From contig CM039463.1 in assembly GCA_022414725.1 (NCBI GenBank), forward strand, positions 33,716,584 to 33,780,583: 64,000 nucleotides of DNA, given 5' to 3'. The notes beneath the pieces were generated by a model, which made no database searches, was not told where the DNA came from, and saw only the letters and a list, made by a program, of their open reading frames with translations. Each line of letters begins with the position of its first letter. Position 1 is the first letter of the stretch. A program made the position numbers and the translations under genes. This document shows positions 53,232 to 63,978 of the stretch, piece after piece. Source of the DNA: Microglena sp. YARC. Its lineage: Eukaryota > Chlorophyta > Chlorophyceae > Chlamydomonadales > Chlamydomonadaceae.

Positions 53232-53576
53232 ATCTTGGTGTATGATACAACAAGTCAAGGGCCAGCATGCAACCAAGCCCACAGACCTGCAATGAGCCCC
53301 CTAAACGAAAGAATACACACACTATCATGGCTTACTCCTCAGGCTTTTGGGCCCATGTCAGCAGTCTTCCCCTTGGCCGAGCTGCCTGCCTGTCAGGTGT
53401 CTACACAGTCGGGTGCAATTATCAGGTGTCTGATTAAGAAACTGGTAGAAGGCCAAGTCGGAACCCCATCCTTGATTAGCGGGATCCTTGCCTACCAGCT
53501 TCGAGGGAAATCCCTTCAGGGACACTTGCATGATGAAAACAAGCCCAAAGCTAGCAAGCTAATGCAGACTAACTGA
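53232..53576 (+). CDS. Unidentified gene, probable last exon
   Basis: After an acceptor GACCTTCAG the plus strand is open for 114 codons to TGA, reading ILVYDTTSQGPACNQAHRPA at the start and GTPSLISGILAYQLRGKSLQ, GHLHDENKPKASKLMQTN at the end. TGTAA, the usual green-algal polyadenylation signal, occurs about 30 bases after the stop (near 53607). Composition looks coding, but no family was recognised and no upstream exon could be joined. Confidence 0.45.
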   Translation: MLVYDTTSQGPACNQAHRPAMSPLNERIHTLSWLTPQAFGPMSAVFPLAELPACQVSTQSGAIIRCLIKKLVEGQVGTPSLISGILAYQLRGKSLQGHLHDENKPKASKLMQTN

Positions 53577-53738
53577 GATATGCATGCGAAGCCAAGCGCT
53601 AGTTGTAAATCGCATGACGGTGCCGCAGCTGACGCCGCCCGCCCAGGCTTTCTCAGTCCCGGATTATAAGAATTCGTTCACCACACGCGCTTTCACCTCG
53701 TGACTACCAGGGGCAGGGGGTGCGGGCGGGGTGCGGGG

Positions 53739-53875
53739 TGCTGATCAGTCGACGTGGTTTAGGAGCCAAGTTGGCATGTCACACAAACCCAGTGCGCTGA
53801 CGGAGAAGAAAATCGCGAATGCTACCGAAGTCACATCCGCCTGCTTCTATTCAACCAATTAGCTAACTGAGGCTA
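53739..53875 (+). repeat. 135-bp element, plus copy
   Basis: TGATCAGTCGACGTGGTTTA to CAACCAATTAGCTAACTGA, almost identical but inverted at 58957-59096. Both retain a 28-codon frame, MSHKPSALTEKKIANATEV then TSACFYSTN and a stop, so it may be a slice of a larger element's gene. Confidence 0.8.
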
Positions 53876-54247
53876 ACTGACCCTATTGCGCCATGGGGTC
53901 GGCCCACAGGCCCCAAATGGCCTGCCCCCAGCCCCCAAGCCCCACCACGTAGTAGTACTAGAAAGCCCACAGATTCTCTGGCCCTAGTGCGACTAAGTAC
54001 GGGAAACGACAGCCCCAATCAGCATCGTCATCCGGCACGAGGACCTACTACGTAGATCTGCCCTTTTGCCTTCTCAGCGAACGACGAACATACAGTCTCG
54101 CACGCTTCGGTTTCACTCTGTCTCCTGTATCCTATCTTTCCGGGCGTTATCTTGCGCTTAAGAGTTCTCCACGCCTGCCCTGCTTGTCAGAAAGGAATCA
54201 GACCCATTACTAGCTCCCCTCTACCCTGTATTATCCAAAGTCGCAGC

Positions 54248-57200
54248 ATGCAGAAATCAATGAGCCTGAAGAGTGGGCAGCTGGCTCGTGTGCTGCCCAA
54301 ACCCTCTACCCGCACCCCTTCGCTGCTGAGGTCCATCCCTCAGCGTGTCCCGACCAACAAGTGGAATTCTCCCATCGAGGTGCGAAACTTGCTAATGCAA
54401 TGTGCCTGAACGCATCCTTACTGGACGGCATCTAACCGGCCTCTGAAGGCCAAGGAATAACTTATTCTCCACGTTCGCCCTATGATGGGGTTCTCTTTGT
54501 TTCGTGTGGTAGCTACGCAGCGTTATTCTGGTTGCAATGCTCTCTAGAGCCAAGCTCTTCGATAGATGCCGCTGGTGAAGCCCTAGGCTAGTTACCCCTA
54601 TCCATATCTCGCCGGGCATGCATGGCCCTACCTGTGGCTCAGAGCGATCTTAGGCTACGTCGTCGGCACAATCCTCTCGACTTAGCACCATGCGTCTGTG
54701 GAGGCAGGGGGTACTCTAAACCTCAGTTATTCGGACGCCCCTTGCTTATGCCACCCTTCTTTTCAGAAAGACATCCTTCCTCTACCTCACTATTCCGACC
54801 TGCCTCGTTTCCCTTGTGAAGTCACGTGGGATATCCTGAGTGATTATGATATTATTTGCATGCAAACCCTTGTTACCCACCGCAGCCCGCTCCAGGAACG
54901 ACAGATAGAGAGCCCGAGGTCAAGGTCAAGACTCGAGTCGAGGAGGCGAGGAAATATTTCCGCACTGTGAGTTCAATGCATCAGTTTGGGGGAAGCTATT
55001 TGGCCCAGCTTTTGCTTTTGTGGCTTACCCCTAGTGTTGTCCATAAACAGACTTTAGTAATGAATTATTGGTGATCATGTTTTTTTGTGTGATCGGTAAT
55101 GTTTTTCAGTTGGAACAGTTCAGGTTTCTTGTTTGTACATAGATTCTCTGTGTCTTGACCAGTCTATCAGTGGCCATCCCTTGTGAAGTCTATTGATGTG
55201 CGGTCGCCTTGGAGAGCTGGGTGGATCAGTTTATGTGGAAGATTTAAAGTTTTTTTGATTTTTATTCTGGGGAAGAAAGTGAGGAAGAATGAATTAGTGG
55301 ATGAATGAATGAACAATTGAAGGGGAAAATGAATGAACTATTGATTGCACACATGACTGAACCATCGAACAGATGGATAAATGAATGAAGCAAGCGGAGA
55401 TGTTCAAGATAATGTATTGATAATGTATTGTCTTCGTCATTAAGCATTTTCTAGTATATCACATTGTATATGAGCCACATCTTATCGCATTAGCCTTGCT
55501 GCATCATGTAAGCCTCATCTCATGTGTATTCCCCCCCCCCCCACCCCCCCTCCCCTCCACCCACTTCCACCCCTCCACCCCTCCCTCCACCACCCTCCAC
55601 CCTCCCTTCCCCTCCACCACCTCTGCACGCCACTCCTCCCTCCACTCACTGACGGGCTTGCTGCATGCATTCACAGGTCTACGACTTCCCCCAATGGGAA
55701 GCACGAAAGCAGACCAGGCTGATTGACCGTCTTCTCACCATCCCCCAGTCCCACATTTTGACCAACATCCTGCCCTCAGTGTACTGGGTCACTGGAGTGA
55801 GCACCATGCTGTGCTGGTACCAGGCCGCATATGAGCAGGGAGCATTCCCTGAAGGTTTCCTCTCAGTTCAAGTCAATCCCTCTGCCCAGTCGTTCGTGAG
55901 CACCACCAGCATTGCGTTGTCCTTGCTGCTCGTGTTCCGCACCAACACTGGCTATGCCCGTTGGGATGAAGCCCGCAAGATGTGGGGAGGTTTGCTCAAC
56001 AGGAGCAGGGATCTCATGCGTCAGGTAGTAAAGGGTTGAATGTAATTGTTACATTGTTTTTCAGTCAACGATGGGGTGCTGACTGATTTCCATTTCAACG
56101 TCCCCCATGCAAGACCCACGGAAACCAGGGAGCATACTTGGTGGATAAGACAGTTTGAAGTCTCGGGCTGGTCAAAAGTGAAGGGTTGGTGATGGCATGC
56201 TAGCATGTATTTGTGTGTGAAGGAAGGGGTGATAGTGGGGCGGGGTGTTTGTTTTTGTGTGGTGGGGTGTAGTGTGGTGGGGCATTGTGTGTGTGTTGTG
56301 TGTGGTGGGGTGGGGTGGTGTGGAATACCCTTTCTGGTCTAAAACAGCATTCAAGGCACTCAGTGCCCAGGTATGATTTTTGGTGAAGCCCCTCCTTCTG
56401 GGTTACCCATTGTTGCCCATTTGTGCGTTCGACCGACCGACCATCCATCCATCCATCCATCCATCTGACCGCGATGAAGCCTGACAAGTCAGCCAACGGT
56501 CTTGTAACTGACTCGCTTTTGTTGCTACCTGTCGCTCCGCGGCGATCACTCTCTGCCAATTTTTAGCGTCGCCGGCGACGCTGCATAGAACTTGTTTTGT
56601 GTGTCGTGAGGTGTGTTGGATGGTATGGAAGCTGGGGAGCTGGGATAGGGAGGCCTAGCAAAGGTAACGCAATGGGAATGGCAAAATAGGATATTGGGAG
56701 GGAATGACTTGTGTGTTGAAGTTTATCTGAGGCTGACCCAGGGGTCGCCCAGCTGTGGGATGAAAGGGACCTGCTCAGCGACACTGTGTACTGAAACCAT
56801 GACCACCACCACCACTTACCTCCATGGTGTGGTGGTGATCTTGGTCGGTTCATTCGGACCATGATCAGGCTCCCCCTGCCATTCCTTGCGAGGCATCTCT
56901 TGTGTTTCTGACTCCGGGTTGAGATGCCCATTCTTCCTAAGGCTTGTCAACCTTGATGTCGTCGGGTGGTGGTGGTGGTGGTGGTCATGGTTTGACTGTG
57001 TTTGCCTATTTGTGTGCAATTTTCAACAAAGGGATGAAAGTGACCCGCTCAGCGACACAGCGTGCTGTCTTTGCTGCAGTTAGTGGGCGGTGGATGGGAC
57101 AGGAACAAGGAAGGGGGAGATGATGGACATTGGGAGTAATTTGCAACCAGTTGAATACTCATAGCAGTGTCATGGGTTTCCTGAAGGTAGCACACGTGGT

Positions 57201-60200
57201 ATGTAACGTATCTTGATGTTTTGGGGGTGCTGTGTAGAGCCTCTAGGGGTTGCTGATTTCCCCCATTGCTAGCAGCGCCGTGAAGGCTACTAGGGGCACC
57301 ATGGTGTGTTTTGGGGTTGCTACGTTAGAGCGTTTAGAGGTTGCTTGTTTGCCCCAAGAAAGGCGCTATTAGCGCAGCGAAGGCTACTAGGGGCACCATG
57401 GTGTGTTTTGGGGTTGCTACGAAAGAGCGTGTAGGGGTCGCTTCTTTGTCCCAAGAAAGCTCCTAGTAGTGCCACGAATGCTACTAGGAGCACCATGGTG
57501 CTACTTAAAGATACTCTTTTCTTTCCTAGAAAACAACCCTGGTGAGTTGAATACTGACAGCAGTGTCCACCTTTTAGTGATGTAGGGAAACACTGTGTTT
57601 CCCGCACCACCATCACCTCCACCACCACCACCTCACCACCACCACCACTACCCACACCCACACCTATACCCAATCACTACCACTTACCCCCACCCCCCCA
57701 CCCCCACCCCACCCCCACCCCACACACACCACACCACCACCCACCCACTACCTACCTTTGTCCAACTATTGATGATGCAGGGGAGCCACTGTGTTTCCTG
57801 CAGACATACAAACACACATACGCACACACTGTCAGACACCCCCCCACTAACCCCCCACACCCACCCACCACACTTTCATACCCCCCACCCCACCCACCCC
57901 ACCCCACCCAAACTCACATACACACACACACTGCCAGACCCCCCCCCACCCACCCACCCACCCACCCACACCCTCATACCCCCCCACCCTACGCCAGCCC
58001 ACTCAAACTCTCGCACACCCACCCATTGCATGTAGGGAGCCACTGTGTTTCCCGCAGACGACATCGAGGCCAAGAAGGCGCTAGCCCGCTGGACCATTGC
58101 CTTCGCCCGAGTCCTTCGAATCCATTTCCAGCCCGAGGTTACTGTTGATGCAGAGCTGAAGGACATTCTGGAGCCAGCAGAGCTGATCAGGCTGCGGGAT
58201 GCACCCCACCGTCCCGTATTTGCTTTGCATTGCATATCACAGGTATGGCCACAGCAGACAAGTCGTATTAGGAAATTGGCGGAGTCTGTCGTCCATGGAT
58301 CGAATGGTGGCTTCGGAATTGGAGCTGACCGAAGCCAGTTAGTTATGAGACAGTCAGCTGACGTGTTGGGCTTCAAATTTTTGGTCAAACGGACAGCGGG
58401 GTAGTTCTGAAGGCTCCCGTCCTCCAGAAGGGGGGACTCCGCCAATCAGGTGGTTCTTAAAACGGCTTTCACAATATGTACGACAAGCTACTTGAACATG
58501 GTAATGGCTTTCACAACATGCTTAGCAAGCAACCTGAACATGACAATAACTTTCACAACATGCTTAGCGAGCAACCTGAACTTATGAGAAGCGCCTAGTC
58601 CAGGTATACTGTTTAATCCCTCCCCCCCCCCCCCCCCCCCCCCCTAGATCGTTAAAAGTGGGTTGTCTGCTTTCCCTGACCTTCAAGTGTGGGGATAAAA
58701 AGAGTAATGATAACGCCTGGTGGGGCGTGGTATTCAGGGAGCCCCGTCTTACGGCGGTAGGGAACGGGCTGTTACTTTACCTGGACAAAGCTACCATGGC
58801 GGTTGACAGCGACCACGAGCACTTCAGCGCACCCGTGGGGATTCGAACCCGGCACCTACATCGTTCAAGGAGCTCTGCCATTGAGCTATTCGTTGGACGG
58901 GGATTAGTGTGAGGACAGGCTGTCATATGCTCACTATCCCTTCACTCCCGCTCATCAGTTAGCTAATTGGTTGAATAGAAGCAGGCGGATGTGACTTCGG
59001 TAGCATTCGCGATTTTCTTCTCCGTCAGCGCACTGGGTTTGTGTGACATGCCAACTTGGCTCCTTAACCACGTCGACTGATCAGCACCCCGCATCCCTTC
59101 ACTCCCACTCACTATCCCTTCCCCCCCGCTCATCAACAGATCATTTAGAATGCGGGCATGACCACCCTCTAAGCATACCTCAGACGGTACTATGTCCGAT
59201 GTCGTAGAGTACCGAGCACCACCTAGACAGTCTTTAATCACTCACTATCCCTTCACTCCTGCTCATCAACAGATCATTTAGAATGCGTGCATGACCACCC
59301 TCTAAGCATACCTCAGACGGTACTATGTCCGATGTCGTAGAGTACCAAGCACCACCTAGACAGTCTTTAATCTCTCACTATCCCTTCACTCCCGCTCATC
59401 AACAGATCATTTAGAATGCGGGCATGACCACCCTCTAAGCATACCTGACGGTACTATGTCCGATGTCGAAGAGTACCGAGCACCACCTAGACAGTCTTTA
59501 ATCTCTCACTATCCCTTCACTCCCGCTCATCAACATATCATATAGAATGCGGGCATGACCAGGCTTTATCATTGTCAGTACTTTTTTGCAAAGATTGGGG
59601 GCCTGCTTGCTGGACATTGAGTCACTGCCCGAGATGTCCAGCGATCTTTCAGATGGGGCCCCCATTGGTACATGTGCTAGTAGACATATTTAAGGTGTAT
59701 GCTGGGCCTTGAAAGGGTTTAGCTCTGTGTGCGATATTTCCCTTAGTTAGGGGGTATATCACACCACTGGCTGGCCTTACTGGTCTTATCAGGTGTTGCC
59801 ATTTAAATAAAGTCAACTGCACTATCTAGCTTGTAAGTCCAGACTGTTCAGGTCTGTCTTTGTGCTACTACCAAGAGAGTTGCTACTGTCAAATAATAAC
59901 AGAGTCACTTCCCCTGGGAGGCTCTGGTAGCTTCTGGAAGATATAACTCCTGTGGGACAGAGGGATGGTGTTAGGAACTAGAAAAGCTGGTCAAGATAGA
60001 GTGCTTTGGCAGCTTAGAGCACTAAATTTTTAGTGGTTTTCTGTTGCTGTGCTTCGCTTAAATGCCGTGCAGATCAGGGTACGGGTTGAATTCACCAGCG
60101 GTGGTCACTCCTGGTTCTGCCCGGGGTTTACGGGTATTTGAAATTTGAAGGCAGCTTTCGGAATTCTGCGGCGCGCTTCTGAATACTCCATTTCTCCCAC

Positions 60201-63200
60201 TACTGTGTGGGAAATACGGCATGACCACCCTCTGGTCTTAGCATACTTCAGACGGTACTATATTCAACGTAGTACAGTACCGAGCACAAGCTAGACAGTT
60301 TCGAATCACTCACTTCCCCTTCCCCCCTGCTTATCAGCAGATAATCTATCTATAATAACTAAATTCCCCTTCCCCACTGCTCATCCCCCCACCCCTCCCC
60401 TCACCTCTAACCCCCCTCCCCTCACCCCCCCCCCACTCACCCCTCAACAGATCATCCAGAATGTGGGCATGAGCCCAATGCACCAAATGCAGATGAGCCA
60501 AAACTTGACCTTCTTCCAAGATGTCCTGGGTGGATGCGAGCGTTTGCTGCGAGCACCCATCCCGGTTTCGTACACCAGGTGTGTGATGGTCTTCTTGTTC
60601 CACAGGAGTACTGGGTGTACTCGTGACATGTTTGTCCAATCTGAGTACGAAAGAACACACATAATTGTACAGGAGGGATTAGGGCCAAACCTCGGAAGCA
60701 ACAGCTTTGTTGAGCATTGTGATGTAGCAGAGAACTACAGCAACGCTACAGCCCAACACAGGGCTATACCATGTGTAGAGTATCCAATCACTGTATGACT
60801 GACTCATCTTGTACACAATGTTGTGCAGAAGCTTGTACCTGGCTTGTAAATAGCTTGTACTAAGCTAGCACTAAAGCTTGTGCAATTGAGTAGCTTGTAC
60901 TTGGCTGGAATTCAGCTTGTACCTAGCTTGAATGTAGCTTGTAAATGGCTTGTACTAAGCTAGTACAAAAGCTTGTAATTATGAGAAGCTTGTACTTAGC
61001 TTGAATTTAGCTTGTAAATAACTAGTACTAAAGTAGTACACAAGCTTGTACATATGACAGCTTGATGCAAATTCCTCGTGACTCTCCCGTCATGGACCCT
61101 ATGCAATCCCTCATGATTAGGGAGCGGCAATATGACATATGATATCAGTCTGACTAAAGTTACCATTTAAATGAAATATCGTATGGTGCAACTTGTATGA
61201 TATCATATGATATCATACTCACCTTTTGCCATCATCATATGATATGCCGATCCCCAGTATTTTTTTCAAACCTGCAAGTGGATTTCTCCTAGCTTAAAGG
61301 TTTTAAGCCTCCTCCAGGGACAGCGTTTTGGTGCTTTCAATAGCTTTTTGTACCCTTTTAGCGCCATGTGAGGCTAAACAAACACTTTTTTCTTTTTTTT
61401 TAGCGATAATTGCGCTATAAATTGTTCAAAACTAGCGATCGCTATATATAGCGGAAATAATAATCCCTGCCGATCCCTACTCATGGCTGACCCAATGATG
61501 ATTGAATGCTCGCAGGCACACCGCTCGGTTCTTGTTCCTGTGGCTCACCATCCTCCCTTTCTCCCTCTACCCTAGCCTGGGTATCTGGACCATCCCAACT
61601 GTGTTTGGAATTTCTGGTGTCCTCTGTGGCATTGAGGAAATTGGTGTCCAATGCGAGGAGCCTTTCGGGTGAGACATGAAGATGATGATTTCATTTTTCC
61701 TGGTGGCAGTGTGACGGGCCCTCGTACTTTCCATGGTTGAAGGTGGTGTTGTAGCACTCCGAGCTGCGCATGCGTCTCTTCCTTGCAGAACAGCTCTTTT
61801 ACAGTGATGATGGTGATTTCATTTTTCCTGGTGGCAATGTGACAGGCCCACTTTCCATGGTTGATGGTGGTGGTGTAGCACTCGCGCTGTGCATGCATCT
61901 CCTCCTTGCAGAACAGCTCTCCTTCAGTGATGATGATGACGATGATGATGATAACATTTTTCCTGGTGCCCTACTAGACTTGAAGTGTGCCCGTGGCTGA
62001 CGGAGTCGAGGGGGACTTATGAATGTCATCAAACAGTTGTATGTTTTCCTTTTTTACTCAATCGTTTAATGACTGCTAATAAATGGAATTTGGTCACCCG
62101 AAACCAATGTATTATCTAAGAGATTTTTGAATTTTGTTTCCTTTCTTTTTTCTGTTCTTATTCAAAAATCAGTTCAGCTCACGAAACATGCATAAGTCAA
62201 ATATTGGGGGGCGTTGAGACTGTTTTTGTTGTTGTGTGATGCAGAGGGGAGGGAAGGGGGGTGGGAGGTAGTAGCAATTGTCAAGTGCAGGTGGAGACTG
62301 GGTGGGCAGTGTGTGTTTGTGTGCGTGTGAGAGCTCGTCACCGCACGCTGAACTAAGGGGCCTGGAGGGGCCAATAGCATCGAAACCACTGAGAAACCTC
62401 TGAGAGGAATCAAAATCGACATTGGGAGGGGGTGCATCTCGACCCCTCAAAAGGGGGGGGGGGGGGGGGAAGGGTCGCCGGTTTGGTAACTTCTTCGCAA
62501 TTTCCTCACCAGCCGAATCTGATGATGAAAAGGCAACCACTGGAGGCGGCTTGAGAAGAGCTGTCCAAATCCGTGCTTGTTTCTGACACCAAGTTAATGT
62601 GTCCAGGTCGAGCTCGATAAGTGACCTCCGTAGGTTCCAGGAGTGTGAAAGTTTAGCCAAATCAGAAACTCAATATTTCCACCCTGAATGTCTTGTCTTG
62701 AGTTTTTAAATGGTTCTTACACATGCAACATAGCCTTCGAACCATCTTCAAATCCTCGAACACCAATATCTTTCTAGGCCAGCTCATCATCAGGGCTAGG
62801 AAAGGGAGTTCACTGGACGACTTTGTCTATTTTTGTCTAAATCCACATGTAAGACCACAATGGAAAGCCCTTGTTGAGAGGATCACTACGCACCTTGCGA
62901 TGACCCTCTAATTATAATTGGTGGAAGAGATATGGGCCTCCCAAGCTGTGGGGGGGGGGGGGGGGGGGGGGGCAAGAACAAGAAATCTGAGTGTAGAATC
63001 TTGAACAATATTCTTTGGGGGCCCCTGCCAAATAGCAGCTATCACTGTGTCTGCACCCTGAGTAAAAGCATAGCAGTGCCTTTTATTTCAGATTTCTGTA
63101 GGCCAGGAGGACAAGGATTTGTTTCTAGTTCAGAAACTGGTTTTGTATAGCTTATGGGTTTATGCCTCCTGCAGGGACTGCGCCTAATAGCTTTTTAGGG

Positions 63201-63860
63201 CCATGGATTTGGGATGTTTATAGCGGCAATTTGGCCAAGAAAGGGTCAACAGTAGCGAAAGGTACACATAGCAGGGGGGAAATCTCTTGTTAAGGAGGGC
63301 AATGTGGAGAATTTGTTGCAAGTCCAAGCCAAGCTGACTCCCCTACTCCACTACCCCTTCTACTCACCCTTTGTCCATGTGTTGGGTTTTCCCTGTATCC
63401 TGAATTGGATATCCATAAGGCACTTGTCCCTGAATCTGTTGTCCAGAACTCCCTTGTACATTGAATCAGATGTCCATAAGGCACTTGTCCCTGAATCAGA
63501 TGTCCAGAACTCCCTTGTACATTGAATCGGATGTCCATGAAGCACGTATCCCTGAATCAGATGTCCAGAACTCCCTGGCTCTGAACTGCCTCTGAACTCC
63601 TCCATGCCTGCACGTTCCAAGACCACCAAGAGAATCTGATCAGACTTGGAACTTCTCCATGCCTGCACGTTCCAACAACACCAACAAATCAGGACTGCCT
63701 CGGAACTCCTCCATGCCTGCACGTTCCAACTCTACCATGAGAATCTGAACTGCCTCGGGACTCCTCCTTGCCTGCAGTGTCCTTCCCCTGGATGTCATCT
63801 GCAACCGAATCCAGGCTGATGTTGTGATCCTTCTTGCTGACCTGGCGTTTCCACCCTTTC
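54248..63860 (+). CDS. Bestrophin-like plastid anion channel, seven exons seen, 3' end beyond window
   Basis: Exons are 54248-54379, 54886-54966, 55677-56024, 58036-58242, 60451-60578, 61516-61668 and 63778-about 63860 (3' limit uncertain). Phases agree throughout (0,0,0,0,2,2). Exon 1 is a Ser/Arg/Pro-rich transit-type leader, MQKSMSLKSGQLARVLPKP. Exon 2 ends EEARKYFRT, leading into VYDFPQWEARKQTR. Exon 3 has the conserved LLLVFRTNTGYARWDEARKM and WGGLLNRSRDLMRQ. Exon 4 is helical, starting GATVFPADDIEAKKALARW. Exons 5-6 give PIPVSYTRHTARFLFLW and GIEEIGVQCEEPF, exon 7 VLPLDVICNRIQADV. These are bestrophin/UPF0187 (PF01062-like) signatures; plant thylakoid members (VCCN type) are voltage-dependent chloride channels that tune proton motive force. 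Location is inferred from the leader. Acceptor edges of exons 4, 5 and 7 are duplicated. Confidence 0.9.
56366..56592 (+). repeat. Family F interspersed repeat, copy 5
   Basis: GTGAAGCCCCTCCTTCTGGG start, CATCCATC run, GACAAGTCAGCCAACGGTCT core, and the palindromic end AGCGTCGCCGGCGACGCT. Confidence 0.78.
57205..57540 (+). repeat. Family H tandem repeat
   Basis: Three units of about 110 bp with GGTTGCTTGTTTGCCCC, AAGGCTACTAGGGGCACCAT and GGTGTGTTTTGGGGTTGCTA, in intron 3 of the bestrophin gene; related to 3180-3790. Confidence 0.85.
57583..58035 (+). repeat. Two decoy copies of the bestrophin exon 4 acceptor edge
   Basis: The acceptor and first bases of exon 4 (TAG/GGAGCCACTGTGTTTCCC, GCAGAC) also occur at 57585 (TAG/GGAAACACTGTGTTTCCC) and 57781 (GCAG/GGGAGCCACTGTGTTTCC). 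The intervals are CA/CC-rich. A second AG inside exon 4 (CCCGCAG at 58057) would break the frame, so 58036 is taken as the real start. Confidence 0.85.
58258..58448 (-). repeat. Family F interspersed repeat, copy 6 (reversed)
   Basis: CAGTCAGCTGACGTGTTGGG core and CTCCAGAAGGGGGGACTCCG end, in intron 4 of the bestrophin gene. Confidence 0.72.
58700..58905 (-). repeat. tRNA-derived SINE, copy 4
   Basis: On the minus strand TAGCTCAATGGCAGAGC (D-arm and A box) is followed by GGTTCGAATCC (B box) and the family body. It is the best-preserved tRNA-like head in the window, though the anticodon arm pairs poorly. Confidence 0.85.
58957..59096 (-). repeat. 135-bp element, minus copy
   Basis: Inverted near-identical copy of 53739-53875, keeping the same 28-codon frame. 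It sits 50 bases from the SINE head. Confidence 0.8.
59100..59560 (+). repeat. Tandem copies of the bestrophin exon 5 acceptor edge
   Basis: CATCAACAG/ATCATTTAGAATGCGGGCATGA resembles the real junction CTCAACAG/ATCATCCAGAATGTGGGCATGA at 60450/60451. Copies at 59140, 59273 and 59406 are exactly 133 bp apart; a fourth near 59536 has lost AG, and a very degraded one lies near 60345. The rest of each unit (CATACCTCAGACGGTACTAT, CCGATGTCGTAGAGTACCGA) is intronic. Confidence 0.88.
59561..60345. other. Middle of bestrophin intron 4
   Basis: No exon or known repeat recognised. GTCTTAGCATACTTCAGACG at 60236 shows it shares sequence with the 133-bp array. Confidence 0.4.
60810..61060 (+). repeat. AGCTTGTA array
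   Basis: Irregular repeats of AGCTTGTACTTGGCTGGAAT / AGCTTGTAAATGGCTTGTAC type in bestrophin intron 5. Confidence 0.85.
61118..61479 (+). mobile_element. hAT-like MITE, family B, copy 8, split by a family A MITE
   Basis: Starts TAGGGAGCGGCAATATGACA at 61118. The last bases of its right end (CCGATCCC, 61247-61254) are followed by the family A element, and the end resumes as CCGATCCCTA at 61470-61479. Outer flanks CTCATGAT and CTCATGGC share six bases. Confidence 0.9.
61255..61469 (-). mobile_element. hAT-like MITE, family A, nested
   Basis: 215 bp, CAGTATTTTTTTCAAACC to GCGGAAATAATAATCCCTG, with perfect 8-bp duplications CCGATCCC at 61247-61254 and 61470-61477, inside a family B element. Confidence 0.95.
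61670..61965 (+). repeat. ~120-bp duplication after bestrophin exon 6
   Basis: Two to three copies of GATTTCATTTTTCCTGGTGG, CTTTCCATGGTTGATGGTGG and CTCCTTGCAGAACAGCTC. Confidence 0.85.
62040..63370. other. Bestrophin intron 6, middle
   Basis: No exon recognised. Contains poly-G runs (62451-62470, 62950-62972), GT-rich sequence, and a hybrid of family C and A ends (63074-63270). Confidence 0.4.
63370..63777 (+). repeat. Repeats leading into bestrophin exon 7
   Basis: First a ~55-bp unit (GAATCAGATGTCCAGAACTC, CCTTGTACATTGAATCGGAT), then three copies of GGAACTCCTCCATGCCTGCA plus CGTTCCAAC. The latter resemble the true acceptor edge CTCCTCCTTGCCTGCAG/TGTCCTTCC, suggesting another exon-edge duplication. 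Confidence 0.75.
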
Positions 63861-63881
63861 CTAAGCAGCTTCTATTTCTTA

Positions 63882-63978
63882 TTGAAATTGAAATTGTTAC
63901 ATCCGTGTAATACTGTTACTCACAGGACGTGAAGTTAAGGATACCATAGCGTAAGCCAGAGCTAGCCATAGTCACCGT
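63882..63978 (-). mobile_element. 97-bp retroposon with 12-bp target duplication
   Basis: The insert TTGAAATTGAAATTGTTAC...AGTCACCG is flanked by TTCTATTTCTTA at 63870-63881 and 63979-63990. Read on the minus strand it starts CGGTGACTATGGCTAGCTCT and ends in a CAATTTCAATTTCAA tail. A longer duplication and a simple 3' tail indicate LINE-style retroposition. The related copy is at 39421-39528. Confidence 0.9.
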
